DNA of 64,000 bases from Roseateles_B sp041906185 (GCA_041906185.1 JAYRJQ010000009.1:1-64000), one strand, 5' to 3'. Shown: positions 1 to 8,845, numbered from the stretch's first letter. The notes: a model not told the origin generated them from the sequence alone. Numbers and translations are program-made.

Positions 1-984
1 CGGCGTCGTGCGCGCGAGCTTCCCGCGCCGGACCAGGCGCTCCCACAGCCCCTGGTGCCAGGCCGGCGAGGTCATGCCGGCGCTGTAGCCGTTCAGGCGA
101 TCCAGCCGGTCCTGGGCGTAGCGGATGAGGGCGCCGGCCTGGTCCTCGATGGCAGGCATCCGCAGCGTGGGGCGCGCGGTGCCGGCGGCCACGAGATCGG
201 GCAGGACCACGGCATGGAAGCCGCCCACCACGGCCAGCACCGGCCCGTCCTCGGGGCCTCGCGCGGCCAGCGCCTCCGCGATGGCGGCGGCCATCTCGGC
301 CTCGCGGGCCAGCGTGCCGTCGGCGCGCAGCTCGTCGTCCGCATGTTCCAGACGCGAGAGCTGGCAGTAGGCGGCGACGTCCGCGATGTGGGCCTCGATG
401 CTGCGGCCCGGCGCCGGGGCCTCGAACAGGTGCTCCCACAGCTCCTCGTGGTCCCGGCAGCCGAGCTCGCGCGCCAGGTGGGCGAGGTACTGGCTGCGCT
501 GCAGATGGCGCTCGTCCAGCAGCGATCGCGCGGGCGCGTCGGGCGCCTGCGCGCCACCGGCCTCGGACTCGAGTGCCGACTGCTCGGCCAGGTCCAGGTC
601 GATGAAGCGCGCCGGCAGGCCGTGCGCGGTGGCATGGCGCAGCGCGACCAGCTCCGGCGAGTGGTCGCAGAAGGGGTAGTAGGCGGCGTGGCGGCGCGCG
701 GGCGTCTCGCCCTCGCCCTTGAACACGCAATAGGCGTACAGGGCGAGCGGCATGCGCGCCTGCGGATGCGTCAGCTGCGGGATCAGGCGCGTGAAGCTGC
801 GCGGCCCTTCCACGAGCACCGCGCTCACCTTTGTCCGCGCCAGCAGCCGCTGCAGCTGCAGCGCGCACGCCGGGCTGTGATGGCGCACCGGGAAGACGAT
901 CAGCGCCGGCGTGAGCAGCCGCGCGCCCAGCGCGCGCAGCGCCTCAGCCTGGGGCGCTTCAGCGGTCCAGCTCACGCCGGGCAT
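1..984 (-). CDS. DUF5682 family protein, C-terminus cut by window edge
   Basis: The minus strand stays open from 984 to the left edge (328 codons, no stop). The translation begins MPGVSWTAEAPQ and carries the family hallmark FPVRHHSPACA followed by VLVEGPRSF near the N-terminus. Further on is VLAVVGGFHAVVLP, as in ChaN-like DUF5682 proteins. The ATG at 984 overlaps the end of the upstream moxR gene by 26 bp; a GTG at 975 is an alternative start. Translational coupling to the MoxR ATPase is therefore likely. In known genomes DUF5682 genes sit with MoxR AAA+ ATPases, VWA proteins and DUF4132 proteins. The biochemical role is not established, and a role as effector or adaptor of the AAA+ machine is inference. 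The family call is firm; the end is missing because of the window edge, not a mutation. Confidence 0.8.
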   Translation of the reverse strand, partial: MPGVSWTAEAPQAEALRALGARLLTPALIVFPVRHHSPACALQLQRLLARTKVSAVLVEGPRSFTRLIPQLTHPQARMPLALYAYCVFKGEGETPARRHAAYYPFCDHSPELVALRHATAHGLPARFIDLDLAEQSALESEAGGAQAPDAPARSLLDERHLQRSQYLAHLARELGCRDHEELWEHLFEAPAPGRSIEAHIADVAAYCQLSRLEHADDELRADGTLAREAEMAAAIAEALAARGPEDGPVLAVVGGFHAVVLPDLVAAGTARPTLRMPAIEDQAGALIRYAQDRLDRLNGYSAGMTSPAWHQGLWERLVRRGKLARTTP

Positions 985-2098
985 CGAGCACGCGCTTCCA
1001 TTGCGAGGCGCCGACGAGCTTCTGCGAGCGCTGCTTCACGACGACGTCGAAGTAGTGGCGCAGCTTCTTGCCGTCGTCCGGGTTGTCCTTGAGCACCGTG
1101 CCGATCAGCTGCCGCGCCACATGCTCGCCGCCCACGCAGCCGTCGCCGAAGTAGTGCGCATCCAGGCAGGCCGCATAGCCCACCGAGACCGCCTCGGCGG
1201 AGGACATGACCGCCGTCGGCTTCTCCACGACCACGCCCTCCTGCGTGACGCCATGGCGCAGGTCGTTGAAGGCCGTGACCAGCAGCTCGACGACGTCGGG
1301 CTGGAACTCCACCTCGACCTGCGCGTGCCGCAGCAGCGCCTCCGTGCGCTCGCGGATCAGCTGGGCCTCCAGCTTGCGGTCGCCGATGGGGCGGACGGTC
1401 TCGAAGTTGAAGCGACGGTTGAGGGCGCTGGACATCTCGTGCACGCCGCGGTCGCGGATATTGGCGGTGGCCAGCACATTGAAGCCGCGCGCGGCGAAGG
1501 CAGTGCCATCGCTGCCGGGCAGCTCGGGGATGTGCAGCAGCTTGTCGGAGAGCAGGCTGATCAGGCTGTCCTGGATCTCGGGCTGCACGCGCGTCACCTC
1601 CTCGAAGCGGCACAGCCAGCCGGCTCGCAGCGCTTCGAGCATGGGGCTCGCGACCAGCGCCCGGGGCGTCGGCCCCTCGGCCAGCAGGAGCGCGTAGTTC
1701 CAGCCGTACTTGATCTGGTCCTCCGTCGTGCCGGCCGTGCCCTGGATGCTGCAGGTCGAGCGGCCCGAGATGGCGGCGGCGAGCAGCTCGGAGAGCATGG
1801 ACTTTGCGGTGCCCGGCTCACCGACGAGCAGCAGGGCGCGGTCGCTCATCAGCGTGACGATGCAGCGGTCGATGAGCGCGTCGTCGCCGTAGAACTTGCG
1901 CGAGACGCCCAGCCGCGCGTCGCCGAGCACGAAGCTGCGCACCGCGCGGGGCGACAGCTGCCATCCGCCCGGCCGCGGGGCGTCGTCCTTCTCGGCGAGA
2001 CGGGCCAGCTCCTCGGCATGCACCCGCTCGGCGGGCTCGCGGAGGATGGCTTGTGCGGGCGCGCCGGTGGTTGCTTCAGTACTCACCTCAGTATTCAC
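959..2098 (-). CDS. MoxR-family AAA+ ATPase
   Basis: A 379-aa AAA+ protein. The Walker A motif GEPGTAKS is at residues 93-100, and LCRFEEVTRVQPE supplies a Walker B-like segment. A sensor-1 region (FNVLATANIRD) and an arginine-rich SSALNRRFNFETV segment follow, all typical of MoxR ATPases, which act as chaperones that remodel or insert cofactors into VWA-containing partners. I chose the GTG at 2098 because GGGAGAAGAAGA lies directly upstream. A second in-frame GTG lies at 2086, and the frame is open to 2161 inside the upstream gene. The start overlaps the end of the DUF4132 gene and the 3' end overlaps the DUF5682 gene, so the three genes form one coupled operon. The substrate is unknown. Confidence 0.9.
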   Translation of the reverse strand: MNTEVSTEATTGAPAQAILREPAERVHAEELARLAEKDDAPRPGGWQLSPRAVRSFVLGDARLGVSRKFYGDDALIDRCIVTLMSDRALLLVGEPGTAKSMLSELLAAAISGRSTCSIQGTAGTTEDQIKYGWNYALLLAEGPTPRALVASPMLEALRAGWLCRFEEVTRVQPEIQDSLISLLSDKLLHIPELPGSDGTAFAARGFNVLATANIRDRGVHEMSSALNRRFNFETVRPIGDRKLEAQLIRERTEALLRHAQVEVEFQPDVVELLVTAFNDLRHGVTQEGVVVEKPTAVMSSAEAVSVGYAACLDAHYFGDGCVGGEHVARQLIGTVLKDNPDDGKKLRHYFDVVVKQRSQKLVGASQWKRVLDARRELDR

Positions 2099-5000
2099 TC
2101 TTCTTCTCCCAGTCCGGATCGAATCCCGGGCCCTCCGCGGCGATGAGCCGCAGGTCGTCATGGCACTCCGACAGCAGCACCTGCGGGACCTGGCTCAGCA
2201 GCAGCGCGCTGCGGGACCAGCGGTCGCCGGCGCTCGTCGAGGCAAAGGACAGGTGGCGCAGCGCCACGGTGCGGTTCTCCTCCGGCAGGCCGTTGCCGGT
2301 GAACTCGATGATCGCCAGCAGGCCGAGGGTGGGGAAGCGCTTCTCGTAGGTGAAGAACCAGCCCGCGTCCTCGGTATCCCCGCGGGTGAAGCCGAGCTTG
2401 GTGGCACGGTTGCGCAGGGCGAAGGTCTCGATCAGATGGCCCTGGAACTCGGTGATCTGGGTCGCGACGCCCTGGTCGGCGGGCAGGGTGTAGCCGCCCT
2501 TGCCGAACTGCTGGAACAGCGGCTTCACCGCGTAGTCGGCGAGGTGCTGCTGCCAGGCCTGGACCGTCTCGGCGTCCAGCAGGGAGTCGTGCGCGAGGCA
2601 TACGCGCGAGCCTGGCTGCAGCTCGACCGGGTCGTCGTGGACGTCGGTGAGGCTGCCGTCGTCCAGCGGCCGGAAGACCTGGCGCACGACGCGCCGCTCG
2701 CCGTCCTCGAGCGTCTCCAGCCAGACGAGGCGCTGGACGAGGTGGCGCAGCACCGGGTGATGGCGCAGGTAGTCCGTCCAGTCCTCGGCCGGCCAGTCGC
2801 GTCCCGTGCACAGGGCTTCATACAGGCGGTCCGTTTGGAGCTCGACGATGCTCTTGAGCTCCTTCTTGGCCGCGCTGAGCGCCTTCTTGGCGGCCTTGGC
2901 CTCGGCCTCGTCGTCGTCCTGGCGCGGGTCGGGCAGGGCCGCGATCTTCTTGCCCTCGGGGTTGAGGAGCTCGATCTTGAAGTCGGGCAGCAGGCGCGCC
3001 GAGAACTGGCGCGGGCCGTAGCTCAGCTCGAGCGCGCCGGTCTCGTCGAAGCCCGCCGTGGGGATCGTGCGGTCGGCCAGCTCCGCGAGGCTCCAGCCGC
3101 GGCGCTCGGCCAGGGCCTGCGCCTGCCGCGTCGCCTCCTCCTGGAAGCTCTTGGTGCGGAAGCGGTTGCCGATGGACAGCATCAGCTGCGTGGCGCTCGG
3201 GTGCTCGATCCAGGCGAGCATCGCGATCAGCGCCTTGCCCTGGGCCGCCCGCGTGCCGTACCAGGCCTTGAGGTAGCGCTGCACGGGCGGGGCGGCCCGC
3301 TCCGCGCAGCAGGCCGCGGCCACGGCGAGCAGGCCCTTGCTGGCGATGGCCGAGGCCAGCGGCTGGCGCTGTAGATTGGCCACCAGGGTGGCCGCGATCT
3401 CGTCGAGGCTCCGGTTGAACAGCGGGTCGTTCTGATAGAACTGCGGGTAGGCTTGCATCGCCTGCTGATGCATCCGCGCCATCTCACGGGCCCGGACCAT
3501 GGCTTCCTCATGCGTCGCCGGCCGGACGTCCTCGCTCATCCAGGCGTCCAGCACGAACTGCCCGAGGGCCTCGCGGTCCCGCGGCTCCATCAGCCCACAC
3601 AGCTTGCGCAGCACGGCGTTGGGCTCCGGGCTCTTCTGCTTGCAGGCCTGCACCAGCAGCCAGCGAAGGGCGTCCGGCGGCACCGGGGCCTGGGTGTCGT
3701 GCCATCGCACCGCGGGGAGAGCGCTGAAGGGGAACCACTCCAGGTCCTTGGGCAGGCCCTTGCCCAGCTGCTTCGCGGCGTCCCGGGCGAGCCCTTCGCG
3801 ATCGAGGTAGTGCTCCACCGGGCGGCCCAGCGCCTGCAGCGCGTCCAGCTGCGCGCCCTTGGCGACGTCGTGTTTCTCCTTGCGGACGGCCTGCTCCAGC
3901 GCGGGCACGGCCGGCTCATGGCGCAGCCGCCCGAGCCACTGCGCCGCCACGGTGCGCACCTCGGCCTTGCCGCTCTCCAGTGCCGCGATGATGCGGGCCT
4001 CCTTGCCGGCCAGGTTCTTCAGCGCCTCCTGGGCCAGTGCGCGGTCGCCCTTGGCCGAGCCCAGGGCCAGCTCGAACAGCGTGTTGACCAGCGCCTGCGG
4101 CGGGCTGGGCAGCGTGCCGATCGCCTTGAAGAGCTTGGCGCGGGCGAAGTGCCAGTCGTGGGTGGACGCCTCCGTGAGCAGGCGGATCACCAGCGCTTCC
4201 TGATGGGCCACGAAGGGCCAGACGTCGGCATCCGGCCAGTCTCCGGCCAGGGTCTGGCCCCAGGTCGAGCAGTAGGTGCGCAGCAGGTTCTCGGGCGGAT
4301 AGCCCTGGGCCTCCAGCAGCAAGGAGAGTTCCAGCAGCCCCGGCCGGCCCGTGGCGCGGTGCAGGGCGTTCACGCTGGAGGTGATCACGTGGTCGAGGTG
4401 CTGCCCCTTGGGGTCGATGAAGCCCAGCGCGCGCAGGACCTTGACCAGGGCCGCCGGCGTCAGGCGGCCGGTCTCGATCAGCTTCAGCAACGGCGGCACG
4501 AGGTAGACCTGCCGGCTGTACGGCGTGCCCGAGAGCTTGAGCGCACTGCGGGCCGGGCCGTCGGTGGCGAGCAACTGCCGCAGCGCCGTGGCCTCCGTGG
4601 CCCGGAAGGGCTCGTCCAGATGCAACTGCCAGGTGTGGCCCTGAGCCTGGGCCCGCGCATGACGCTCCCGCGTCTGGACGTTGGACTTCTCGACGTCCGC
4701 ATTGGCCTGCGCCCAGAACTGCTCGACATCCGCGGCGGCGACCGCATTGCCGGCGGCGGACCAGTCGATGACGGGCAGCTCGTAGACGTAGTCGGGGGCC
4801 ACGGGCACCTGCGCCTCGCCGTCCCATTCGGCGATCAGCGCCTGCACCGCGGGGGCCTTGTCCGCGGCGGCCGTGTCGCGCGCAAAGGTGGCCAGCGCGT
4901 CGTCGTGGCGCTGAGCGGCCAGCGCGGCCAGCCGGCGCAGGGCCTGCAGGCGGGTCTCGGGCTTGCCCTGCAGAGCCAGCGCCCGTATGGCCTCGATGAC

Positions 5001-5804
5001 GGGCGCGCCGCAGCGAGGGAGCAGGGCATCGGCGGCGGCGCGGATCTGCTTGCTCGTGCTGCAGGCGAGCTCGGCGATGGCCGGGGCCCAGTGGTCCAGC
5101 GCGGCCGTTGGCGCCGGCGCGATCATCTTCAGCACGTGCAGACGGGCCCCGACCGACGAGGGCAGCAGCAGTGCCGACAGCCGCTCGGCATGGCGCACGA
5201 GCGCGTCCTCGTAACCGGCGACGTCCGTGAGCAGCAGGGGCCGCTGCTCGGCGAAGTACGACGGCCCGCTCGGCAGCTGGAAGCCGCCCACCAGCCAGGC
5301 GGCGGGCGAGAGACCGTCCTCGATGCACAGCGCTTCCAGGCCATCGGCGGACAGTCCCTTGGACGTGGGACGCGTGCCGCTGAAGCAGTTGAGTCCCATG
5401 CCCGTGCTGTGAACGAGCATCAGCTCCGGCCATTTCACGTCCCGCTCGAACTGCAGATGGCAGCGGCCGACGTTGCTGTGCTGGGTTGCGGCCTCGAGCA
5501 CCCGTGCCAGGCGCAGGCCCACGGCGGGCGGCACCTTGTCGAAGCCCACGTAGAGCGCCTGCTCAACCGCCCGGCCGCCTCCCATCTCGACCAGCCGGAG
5601 CTTGGCGTCCGCGCCCTCGCTGGCCGCCAGCGTGGCGAGCACCTCGATGGCCTCGCCGGTCAGGACATAGGTCAGGACCTCACGGGCCAGCGTCGCACCC
5701 AGGGGCTGAGCCCAGGTCTGCAGCCGGTCGGCCCAGGCCTCGGGAACGCCCGCGGGCACCTTGACCGAACGCCCCCCCAGCAGCTTGCTCATCCACTCCA
5801 GCAT
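2088..5804 (-). CDS. DUF4132 domain-containing giant protein
   Basis: A 1238-aa protein built mostly of alpha-helical, HEAT-like sequence (for example ALGSAKGDRALAQEALKNLAGKEARIIAAL). The conserved DUF4132 region (MolR-like) is in the C-terminal third, around KGKALIAMLAWIEHPSATQLMLSIGNRF and the following FDETGALELSYGPR. I placed the start at the ATG at 5804, five bases after a strong AGGAGG; a GTG at 5810 is in frame but would sit inside that ribosome-binding site. The gene is first in the operon with moxR and the DUF5682 gene. DUF4132 proteins recur beside MoxR ATPases in predicted NTP-dependent conflict or stress systems. Whether this one acts as a scaffold or a sensor is inference. Confidence 0.85.
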   Translation of the reverse strand: MLEWMSKLLGGRSVKVPAGVPEAWADRLQTWAQPLGATLAREVLTYVLTGEAIEVLATLAASEGADAKLRLVEMGGGRAVEQALYVGFDKVPPAVGLRLARVLEAATQHSNVGRCHLQFERDVKWPELMLVHSTGMGLNCFSGTRPTSKGLSADGLEALCIEDGLSPAAWLVGGFQLPSGPSYFAEQRPLLLTDVAGYEDALVRHAERLSALLLPSSVGARLHVLKMIAPAPTAALDHWAPAIAELACSTSKQIRAAADALLPRCGAPVIEAIRALALQGKPETRLQALRRLAALAAQRHDDALATFARDTAAADKAPAVQALIAEWDGEAQVPVAPDYVYELPVIDWSAAGNAVAAADVEQFWAQANADVEKSNVQTRERHARAQAQGHTWQLHLDEPFRATEATALRQLLATDGPARSALKLSGTPYSRQVYLVPPLLKLIETGRLTPAALVKVLRALGFIDPKGQHLDHVITSSVNALHRATGRPGLLELSLLLEAQGYPPENLLRTYCSTWGQTLAGDWPDADVWPFVAHQEALVIRLLTEASTHDWHFARAKLFKAIGTLPSPPQALVNTLFELALGSAKGDRALAQEALKNLAGKEARIIAALESGKAEVRTVAAQWLGRLRHEPAVPALEQAVRKEKHDVAKGAQLDALQALGRPVEHYLDREGLARDAAKQLGKGLPKDLEWFPFSALPAVRWHDTQAPVPPDALRWLLVQACKQKSPEPNAVLRKLCGLMEPRDREALGQFVLDAWMSEDVRPATHEEAMVRAREMARMHQQAMQAYPQFYQNDPLFNRSLDEIAATLVANLQRQPLASAIASKGLLAVAAACCAERAAPPVQRYLKAWYGTRAAQGKALIAMLAWIEHPSATQLMLSIGNRFRTKSFQEEATRQAQALAERRGWSLAELADRTIPTAGFDETGALELSYGPRQFSARLLPDFKIELLNPEGKKIAALPDPRQDDDEAEAKAAKKALSAAKKELKSIVELQTDRLYEALCTGRDWPAEDWTDYLRHHPVLRHLVQRLVWLETLEDGERRVVRQVFRPLDDGSLTDVHDDPVELQPGSRVCLAHDSLLDAETVQAWQQHLADYAVKPLFQQFGKGGYTLPADQGVATQITEFQGHLIETFALRNRATKLGFTRGDTEDAGWFFTYEKRFPTLGLLAIIEFTGNGLPEENRTVALRHLSFASTSAGDRWSRSALLLSQVPQVLLSECHDDLRLIAAEGPGFDPDWEKKSEY

Positions 5805-6080
5805 GTGCACCTCCTCGTCGCCCGGCTTGTTGCCAGGACCTTGTTGCTTGTTTGCAGGCGGGGGGATTATTGGCCGATTTTTGGGGCCAGCCGGCGGGGC
5901 AGGGGGCGGGGAGACCCCATGTGCGATCAGCGGACGATGGGCGTCAGGTCGCGCGCGCTGGATCCGTCGAGGTGCTGGTGGATGCTCGAAGGCTTCAAGC
6001 GGCCAGGGCGGCAGCTTCGTGGGTCATGGCAAGACATCGTGCTGACACGTTCGGCTTGAACGCAGCGGCGGGCCGCTCGC

Positions 6081-7124
6081 TCACTGCACGAGGCCGAGTT
6101 CGATCCCGGGATGTGGCCCGGGCAAGACCTGGCGCAGCGCTGACTTGAGGCGCGGCATGCCGCTCTCCACGGCAGTCAGGGCCACGATGGCATGCTTTGA
6201 CGCCACGTCCGCCATGGCGAGCGCTCGACAGCCGGGGTTGCTTCCCCAGTGCCAAAGGGCCATGCGCTCCGCAGTCTGCTCAAGGCCCCAGCCGAGCCCC
6301 CAGTACACGCCTGACGCGCCCGGGACGGGCACGGGATCGCGCGTGACCAAGTTCAGCAGCCCTTGATCTGCCAGTGTGGCCGCCATGAATCGCGCGTAAT
6401 CCGGCGCCGACGTGTAGAGGGAGCTGGCGGCGATCTCGAAGGGAAAGCGGAGCTGGCGGATGTGGCCGGCCGCGGTGCGCCCGGGTACCAGCGACCTCGA
6501 CACCGCGTCCGTGAGCTTGAGGGCGCAGTTCGTCAGGCCCAGCGGCACGAACAATGCGGACGACGCCAACTCGTTCAGTGGCTTGCCGGTGAGTACCTGC
6601 AGAAGATGCTGGAGGAGCACATAGCCTTCGCCCGAGTAGCCCCACCGGGTGCCGGGCGGGAAGACGAAGCGCAGCGGGCCGTCGGCGGACCAGTTCGGCA
6701 GTCCGGCAGTGTGAGAGAGGAGGCGACGCGCGGTCAGCCGGCTGAGCATCTCGCGGGGCACGACATCAAGCGCGGGTTGCTCGCGCAAGGCGAACAGGTT
6801 CTGGCGATGCACATAGCCGTCCGGAAGCAGCTCGCTCAGCGGGCGGTCGAGGTCCAGCTGCTCGCGCAGCGCCATCTGCAGTGCCAACGTGGCGACGATG
6901 GGCTTGGCCAGGGACGCGGCTTGAAAGATGGGGGTGGCGCCAGTGTCGGCACGGCAGCTCTCGGCGTCAGCGGACTCGATGAGCCTGCCCTCATGCACTT
7001 GGGCCACGGCAAACGCGCACTCAGGGGCTGACGGCGGTGCGCCCGCGGCCCGGCCCAGGCCTGGAGAAGCGGCCAGCATGCCTAGGCATCGGAACAGAGC
7101 TTGGCGTCGAGTGGGAGCGCGCAT
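6081..7124 (-). CDS. Serine hydrolase, beta-lactamase/class C superfamily, Tat-exported
   Basis: A 347-aa member of the penicillin-binding-protein-like serine hydrolases. The catalytic SxxK tetrad is S71-L-A-K74, the second motif is Y163-S-G, and HWGSNPG near the C-terminus fits the third (HxG) position. HTAGLP is also typical of the family. The N-terminus TRRQALFRCLGMLAAS resembles a twin-arginine signal peptide, so export to the periplasm is likely. The family includes esterases, peptidases and class C beta-lactamases; YSG in place of YAN argues against a true AmpC. The gene stands alone, separated by about 270 bp from the DUF4132 promoter region and by about 50 bp from the gene upstream. 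Confidence 0.85.
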   Translation of the reverse strand: MRAPTRRQALFRCLGMLAASPGLGRAAGAPPSAPECAFAVAQVHEGRLIESADAESCRADTGATPIFQAASLAKPIVATLALQMALREQLDLDRPLSELLPDGYVHRQNLFALREQPALDVVPREMLSRLTARRLLSHTAGLPNWSADGPLRFVFPPGTRWGYSGEGYVLLQHLLQVLTGKPLNELASSALFVPLGLTNCALKLTDAVSRSLVPGRTAAGHIRQLRFPFEIAASSLYTSAPDYARFMAATLADQGLLNLVTRDPVPVPGASGVYWGLGWGLEQTAERMALWHWGSNPGCRALAMADVASKHAIVALTAVESGMPRLKSALRQVLPGPHPGIELGLVQ

Positions 7125-7172
7125 GCGGTGTGGGTGTGGGGCCTGCCGATGCGAGGCGACTCGAGTACCGGG

Positions 7173-7481
7173 TCAGGCCCCCCGATACCAAGCACCCGTA
7201 CGAAAGGGCGCCGGAACTTCCTCCGAGAAAGGATCCTCGACACCGAGTGCCGCAAGCTCGGCGAACCAGCGATCCCGCAGCGACTCGGGCAGCTTGGTGC
7301 CACACCAAGGGCAGAAGGCAATGGCCTTCGAGCTTGAGCCCCCGTCGTGAATGAGAAGGCCGTACTCGCGAAATTGGTCCGAGTAGCCAACGAGCGCGTC
7401 AGGGCAGTCTTCGGCCAGCTGGTGCACGGAGCACAGGTGCTCCGCCTGGCTTTGCATCTCGTGGCAGCAGTGCTTAGTCAT
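7173..7481 (-). CDS. DUF6980 family small protein
   Basis: A 102-aa protein beginning MTKHCCHEM. It contains HDGGSSSKAIAFCPWCGTKLPESLRDRWF, the signature of the DUF6980 family. Paired cysteines at the N-terminus (CC) and the CPWC knuckle suggest metal binding. The function is unknown. The frame is open upstream to 7493, but MTKHCC matches the usual family N-terminus, so I used the ATG at 7481. Members often appear near toxin or immunity genes, but nothing here shows such a link. Confidence 0.75.
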   Translation of the reverse strand: MTKHCCHEMQSQAEHLCSVHQLAEDCPDALVGYSDQFREYGLLIHDGGSSSKAIAFCPWCGTKLPESLRDRWFAELAALGVEDPFSEEVPAPFRTGAWYRGA

Positions 7482-7639
7482 GAGACACACCACGGAGGGG
7501 CCGGTGGGGCGAGCACGTGGGACTCATGTCATCCACCACTGCATGGCCAGGATGGAGCGCGCGCTCCCCGCAATTAAAGCGGAGTCGACGCGAGTCCGCT
7601 CGAGCCAGCGCTGGGGCGATCCGGACGCTTTCAAAAGCG

Positions 7640-8209
7640 TTATCTGCTCTCGACGGAAAAATCGTCACGAATAGAGAGGCGATCCGTCTTGTCATCGAAG
7701 TTGAGGCAGTCAAATCCATTGAGTCGGGCCAAATCCGTGGTGGCAAAGCTCGTGCTGGCTTCCTTGTATCGCGTGCCGACCTTCCGCAGGCCAGCCACGA
7801 CCCCACTGCGATAGTTGACGCTCTTGCGATCGTAGGAACTGGCTTCTGGGTCTTCACTCAGCGTCTCCATGCTGACGAGTTCCAGATCTCGCATGGCGGC
7901 GGTGTACCTGAACTGAAACGTGAATGAAGAATGGATTCTCACGTACCCGGTGACGTAGAGCGACGAGTCTTTGAAGCTGAGGTTGTACCAATGTCGAATC
8001 TGACAAAAGTCGCCAGATGCGGAAATGACGGAATAGCCGCCGCCCGCAGTGCCGGCAAGCACCACAAGTCTCTCGTGCCGCGGTCCATCCGCGTTGGGTG
8101 CAGTCATGATCAGCGCAATGTCCAGGATGCCATCCCCGTTCATGTCGCCGCGTTCACTTGTCCACAAGGCGTAGTTGCTTTCTGGAAGGGCGGCTCTGGC
8201 GATTGCCAA
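7640..8209 (-). CDS. Hypothetical protein with FG-GAP/VCBS-like motif, probably 5'-truncated
   Basis: A 189-aa ORF whose only recognisable motif is GDMNGDGILDIALI, a calcium-loop segment typical of FG-GAP/VCBS-type repeats in exported proteins. The frame opens only five codons after a TAA stop, and the first possible start is a TTG at 8209. No signal peptide is encoded even though this protein type is normally exported. It therefore looks like the remainder of a longer gene whose 5' end was lost, in a stretch crowded with transposon debris at 8.3-8.6 kb. It may be expressed from the TTG, but I favour a decayed gene. Confidence 0.45.
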   Translation of the reverse strand: MAIARAALPESNYALWTSERGDMNGDGILDIALIMTAPNADGPRHERLVVLAGTAGGGYSVISASGDFCQIRHWYNLSFKDSSLYVTGYVRIHSSFTFQFRYTAAMRDLELVSMETLSEDPEASSYDRKSVNYRSGVVAGLRKVGTRYKEASTSFATTDLARLNGFDCLNFDDKTDRLSIRDDFSVESR

Positions 8210-8321
8210 GGCCTTTTGCGCTTAAACCCAGCTTGGCGGCTCGCAGTAACCCGAGGAGTTGAACGTCAAGATCGCGATGCCGTGAAGCAGCTTTTGTGCA
8301 ATGTGCATGGTTTGCGGGCGC

Positions 8322-8492
8322 CTAACGGATTTTTTGGGAGGCAGCCCACGCCACTGGGGCAGACGCGCTGCGCCACAGATCGGCACCGCCATCCACCTGC
8401 GTAGGCTGCTGGCCACACAGGTACTCGTCCAGTTGCACAAGCGATTGCGCCAGCTGCCCAACCGCCTGCGCACAGAGGCGCGTGGTCTGTCC
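8322..8492 (-). pseudogene. C-terminal ORF remnant beside transposon end
   Basis: A minus-strand frame of about 55 codons is open between a TAG at 8493-8495 and a TAG at 8322-8324. It reads roughly GQTTRLCAQAVGQLAQSLVQL and ends VAWAASQKIR. It has no start codon, and its upstream side runs directly into the transposon-end-like sequence at 8497-8592. It looks like the tail of a gene truncated by an insertion. I do not recognise the family. Confidence 0.3.
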
Positions 8493-8496
8493 CTAC

Positions 8497-8592
8497 AAGA
8501 ACAGCCCCTGGCGGGGCTGTTGAACTGAGGACTTGCACCTGCGACATGAACTCACGAATTGCATGGGGTGCAGTTCAGTGGGCCATGTCGCA
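8497..8592 (-). repeat. Fossil or older right-type Tn7-like end
   Basis: This stretch aligns over about 100 bp, in the same orientation, with the right end of the main element at 41480-41581. The terminal TGCGACATGG is identical, 19 of the first 25 bases match, and the inner GGTGCAAGTC box and a CAGCCCC/GGGGCTG hairpin are shared. Being a right-type end, it points to the left, so it should bound a different, older element lying left of 8592. It is separated by only AAAC from the left end of the main element. The left end of this older element was not found. Confidence 0.65.
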
Positions 8593-8596
8593 AAAC
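8593..8596. repeat. Candidate target-site duplication, left copy (AAAC)
   Basis: AAAC precedes the left end of the element and is repeated immediately after the right end at 41582-41585. If the last A of the right end is counted as target, the match becomes five bases (AAAAC at 8592-8596 and 41581-41585), the usual Tn7 duplication length. The exact terminal base is therefore ambiguous by one position. Confidence 0.55.
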
Positions 8597-8770
8597 TGCG
8601 ACACGGAGCATCAGGTTGCACTGACGGTGCAGCAACGGATTGCACTTCTGGCCCGCGAAGGCCAGATCTGCTGCCGAGATTTGCATGTGGCCCCGCCTGG
8701 TAGGTGAATCAACGCGCTGCACTTTGTACTCGGACTGTCGCTGCCCTTGCACTTTGTCGTTTGCATCGTT
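8597..8770 (+). repeat. Left end of the transposon with repeated TnsB-type boxes
   Basis: The terminal inverted repeat TGCGACACGGAGC starts at 8597. Inside it, boxes with the core TTGCAC or TTGCAT recur near 8615, 8639, 8681, 8715 (CTGCAC) and 8745-8766. Iterated short boxes at the ends are the known arrangement of TnsB/TniA binding sites in Tn7 and Tn5053/Tn402 relatives. The box spacing is irregular. The assignment as transposase-binding sites is inference from this arrangement and the match to the right end. Confidence 0.65.
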
Positions 8771-8845
8771 GGGCCGGTTGGCGATCCACGAACTGCCGGT
8801 CTGGCGAGCTACCTCAAGGCTCGGGCCAGCGTGGTGAGCTGCATG

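Noticed and set aside
55..1092. Plus-strand 345-codon ORF at the left edge
   Set aside because: It lies antisense to the DUF5682 and moxR genes, has no recognisable domain and is Arg/Ala/Gly-rich, as expected for a reverse-strand shadow in GC-rich DNA.
8281..8480. Possible integron attC site (GCCTAAC-type core near 8320)
   Set aside because: Only one core-like box is present, no matching inverse core lies at the right spacing, and no integron integrase is in the window.
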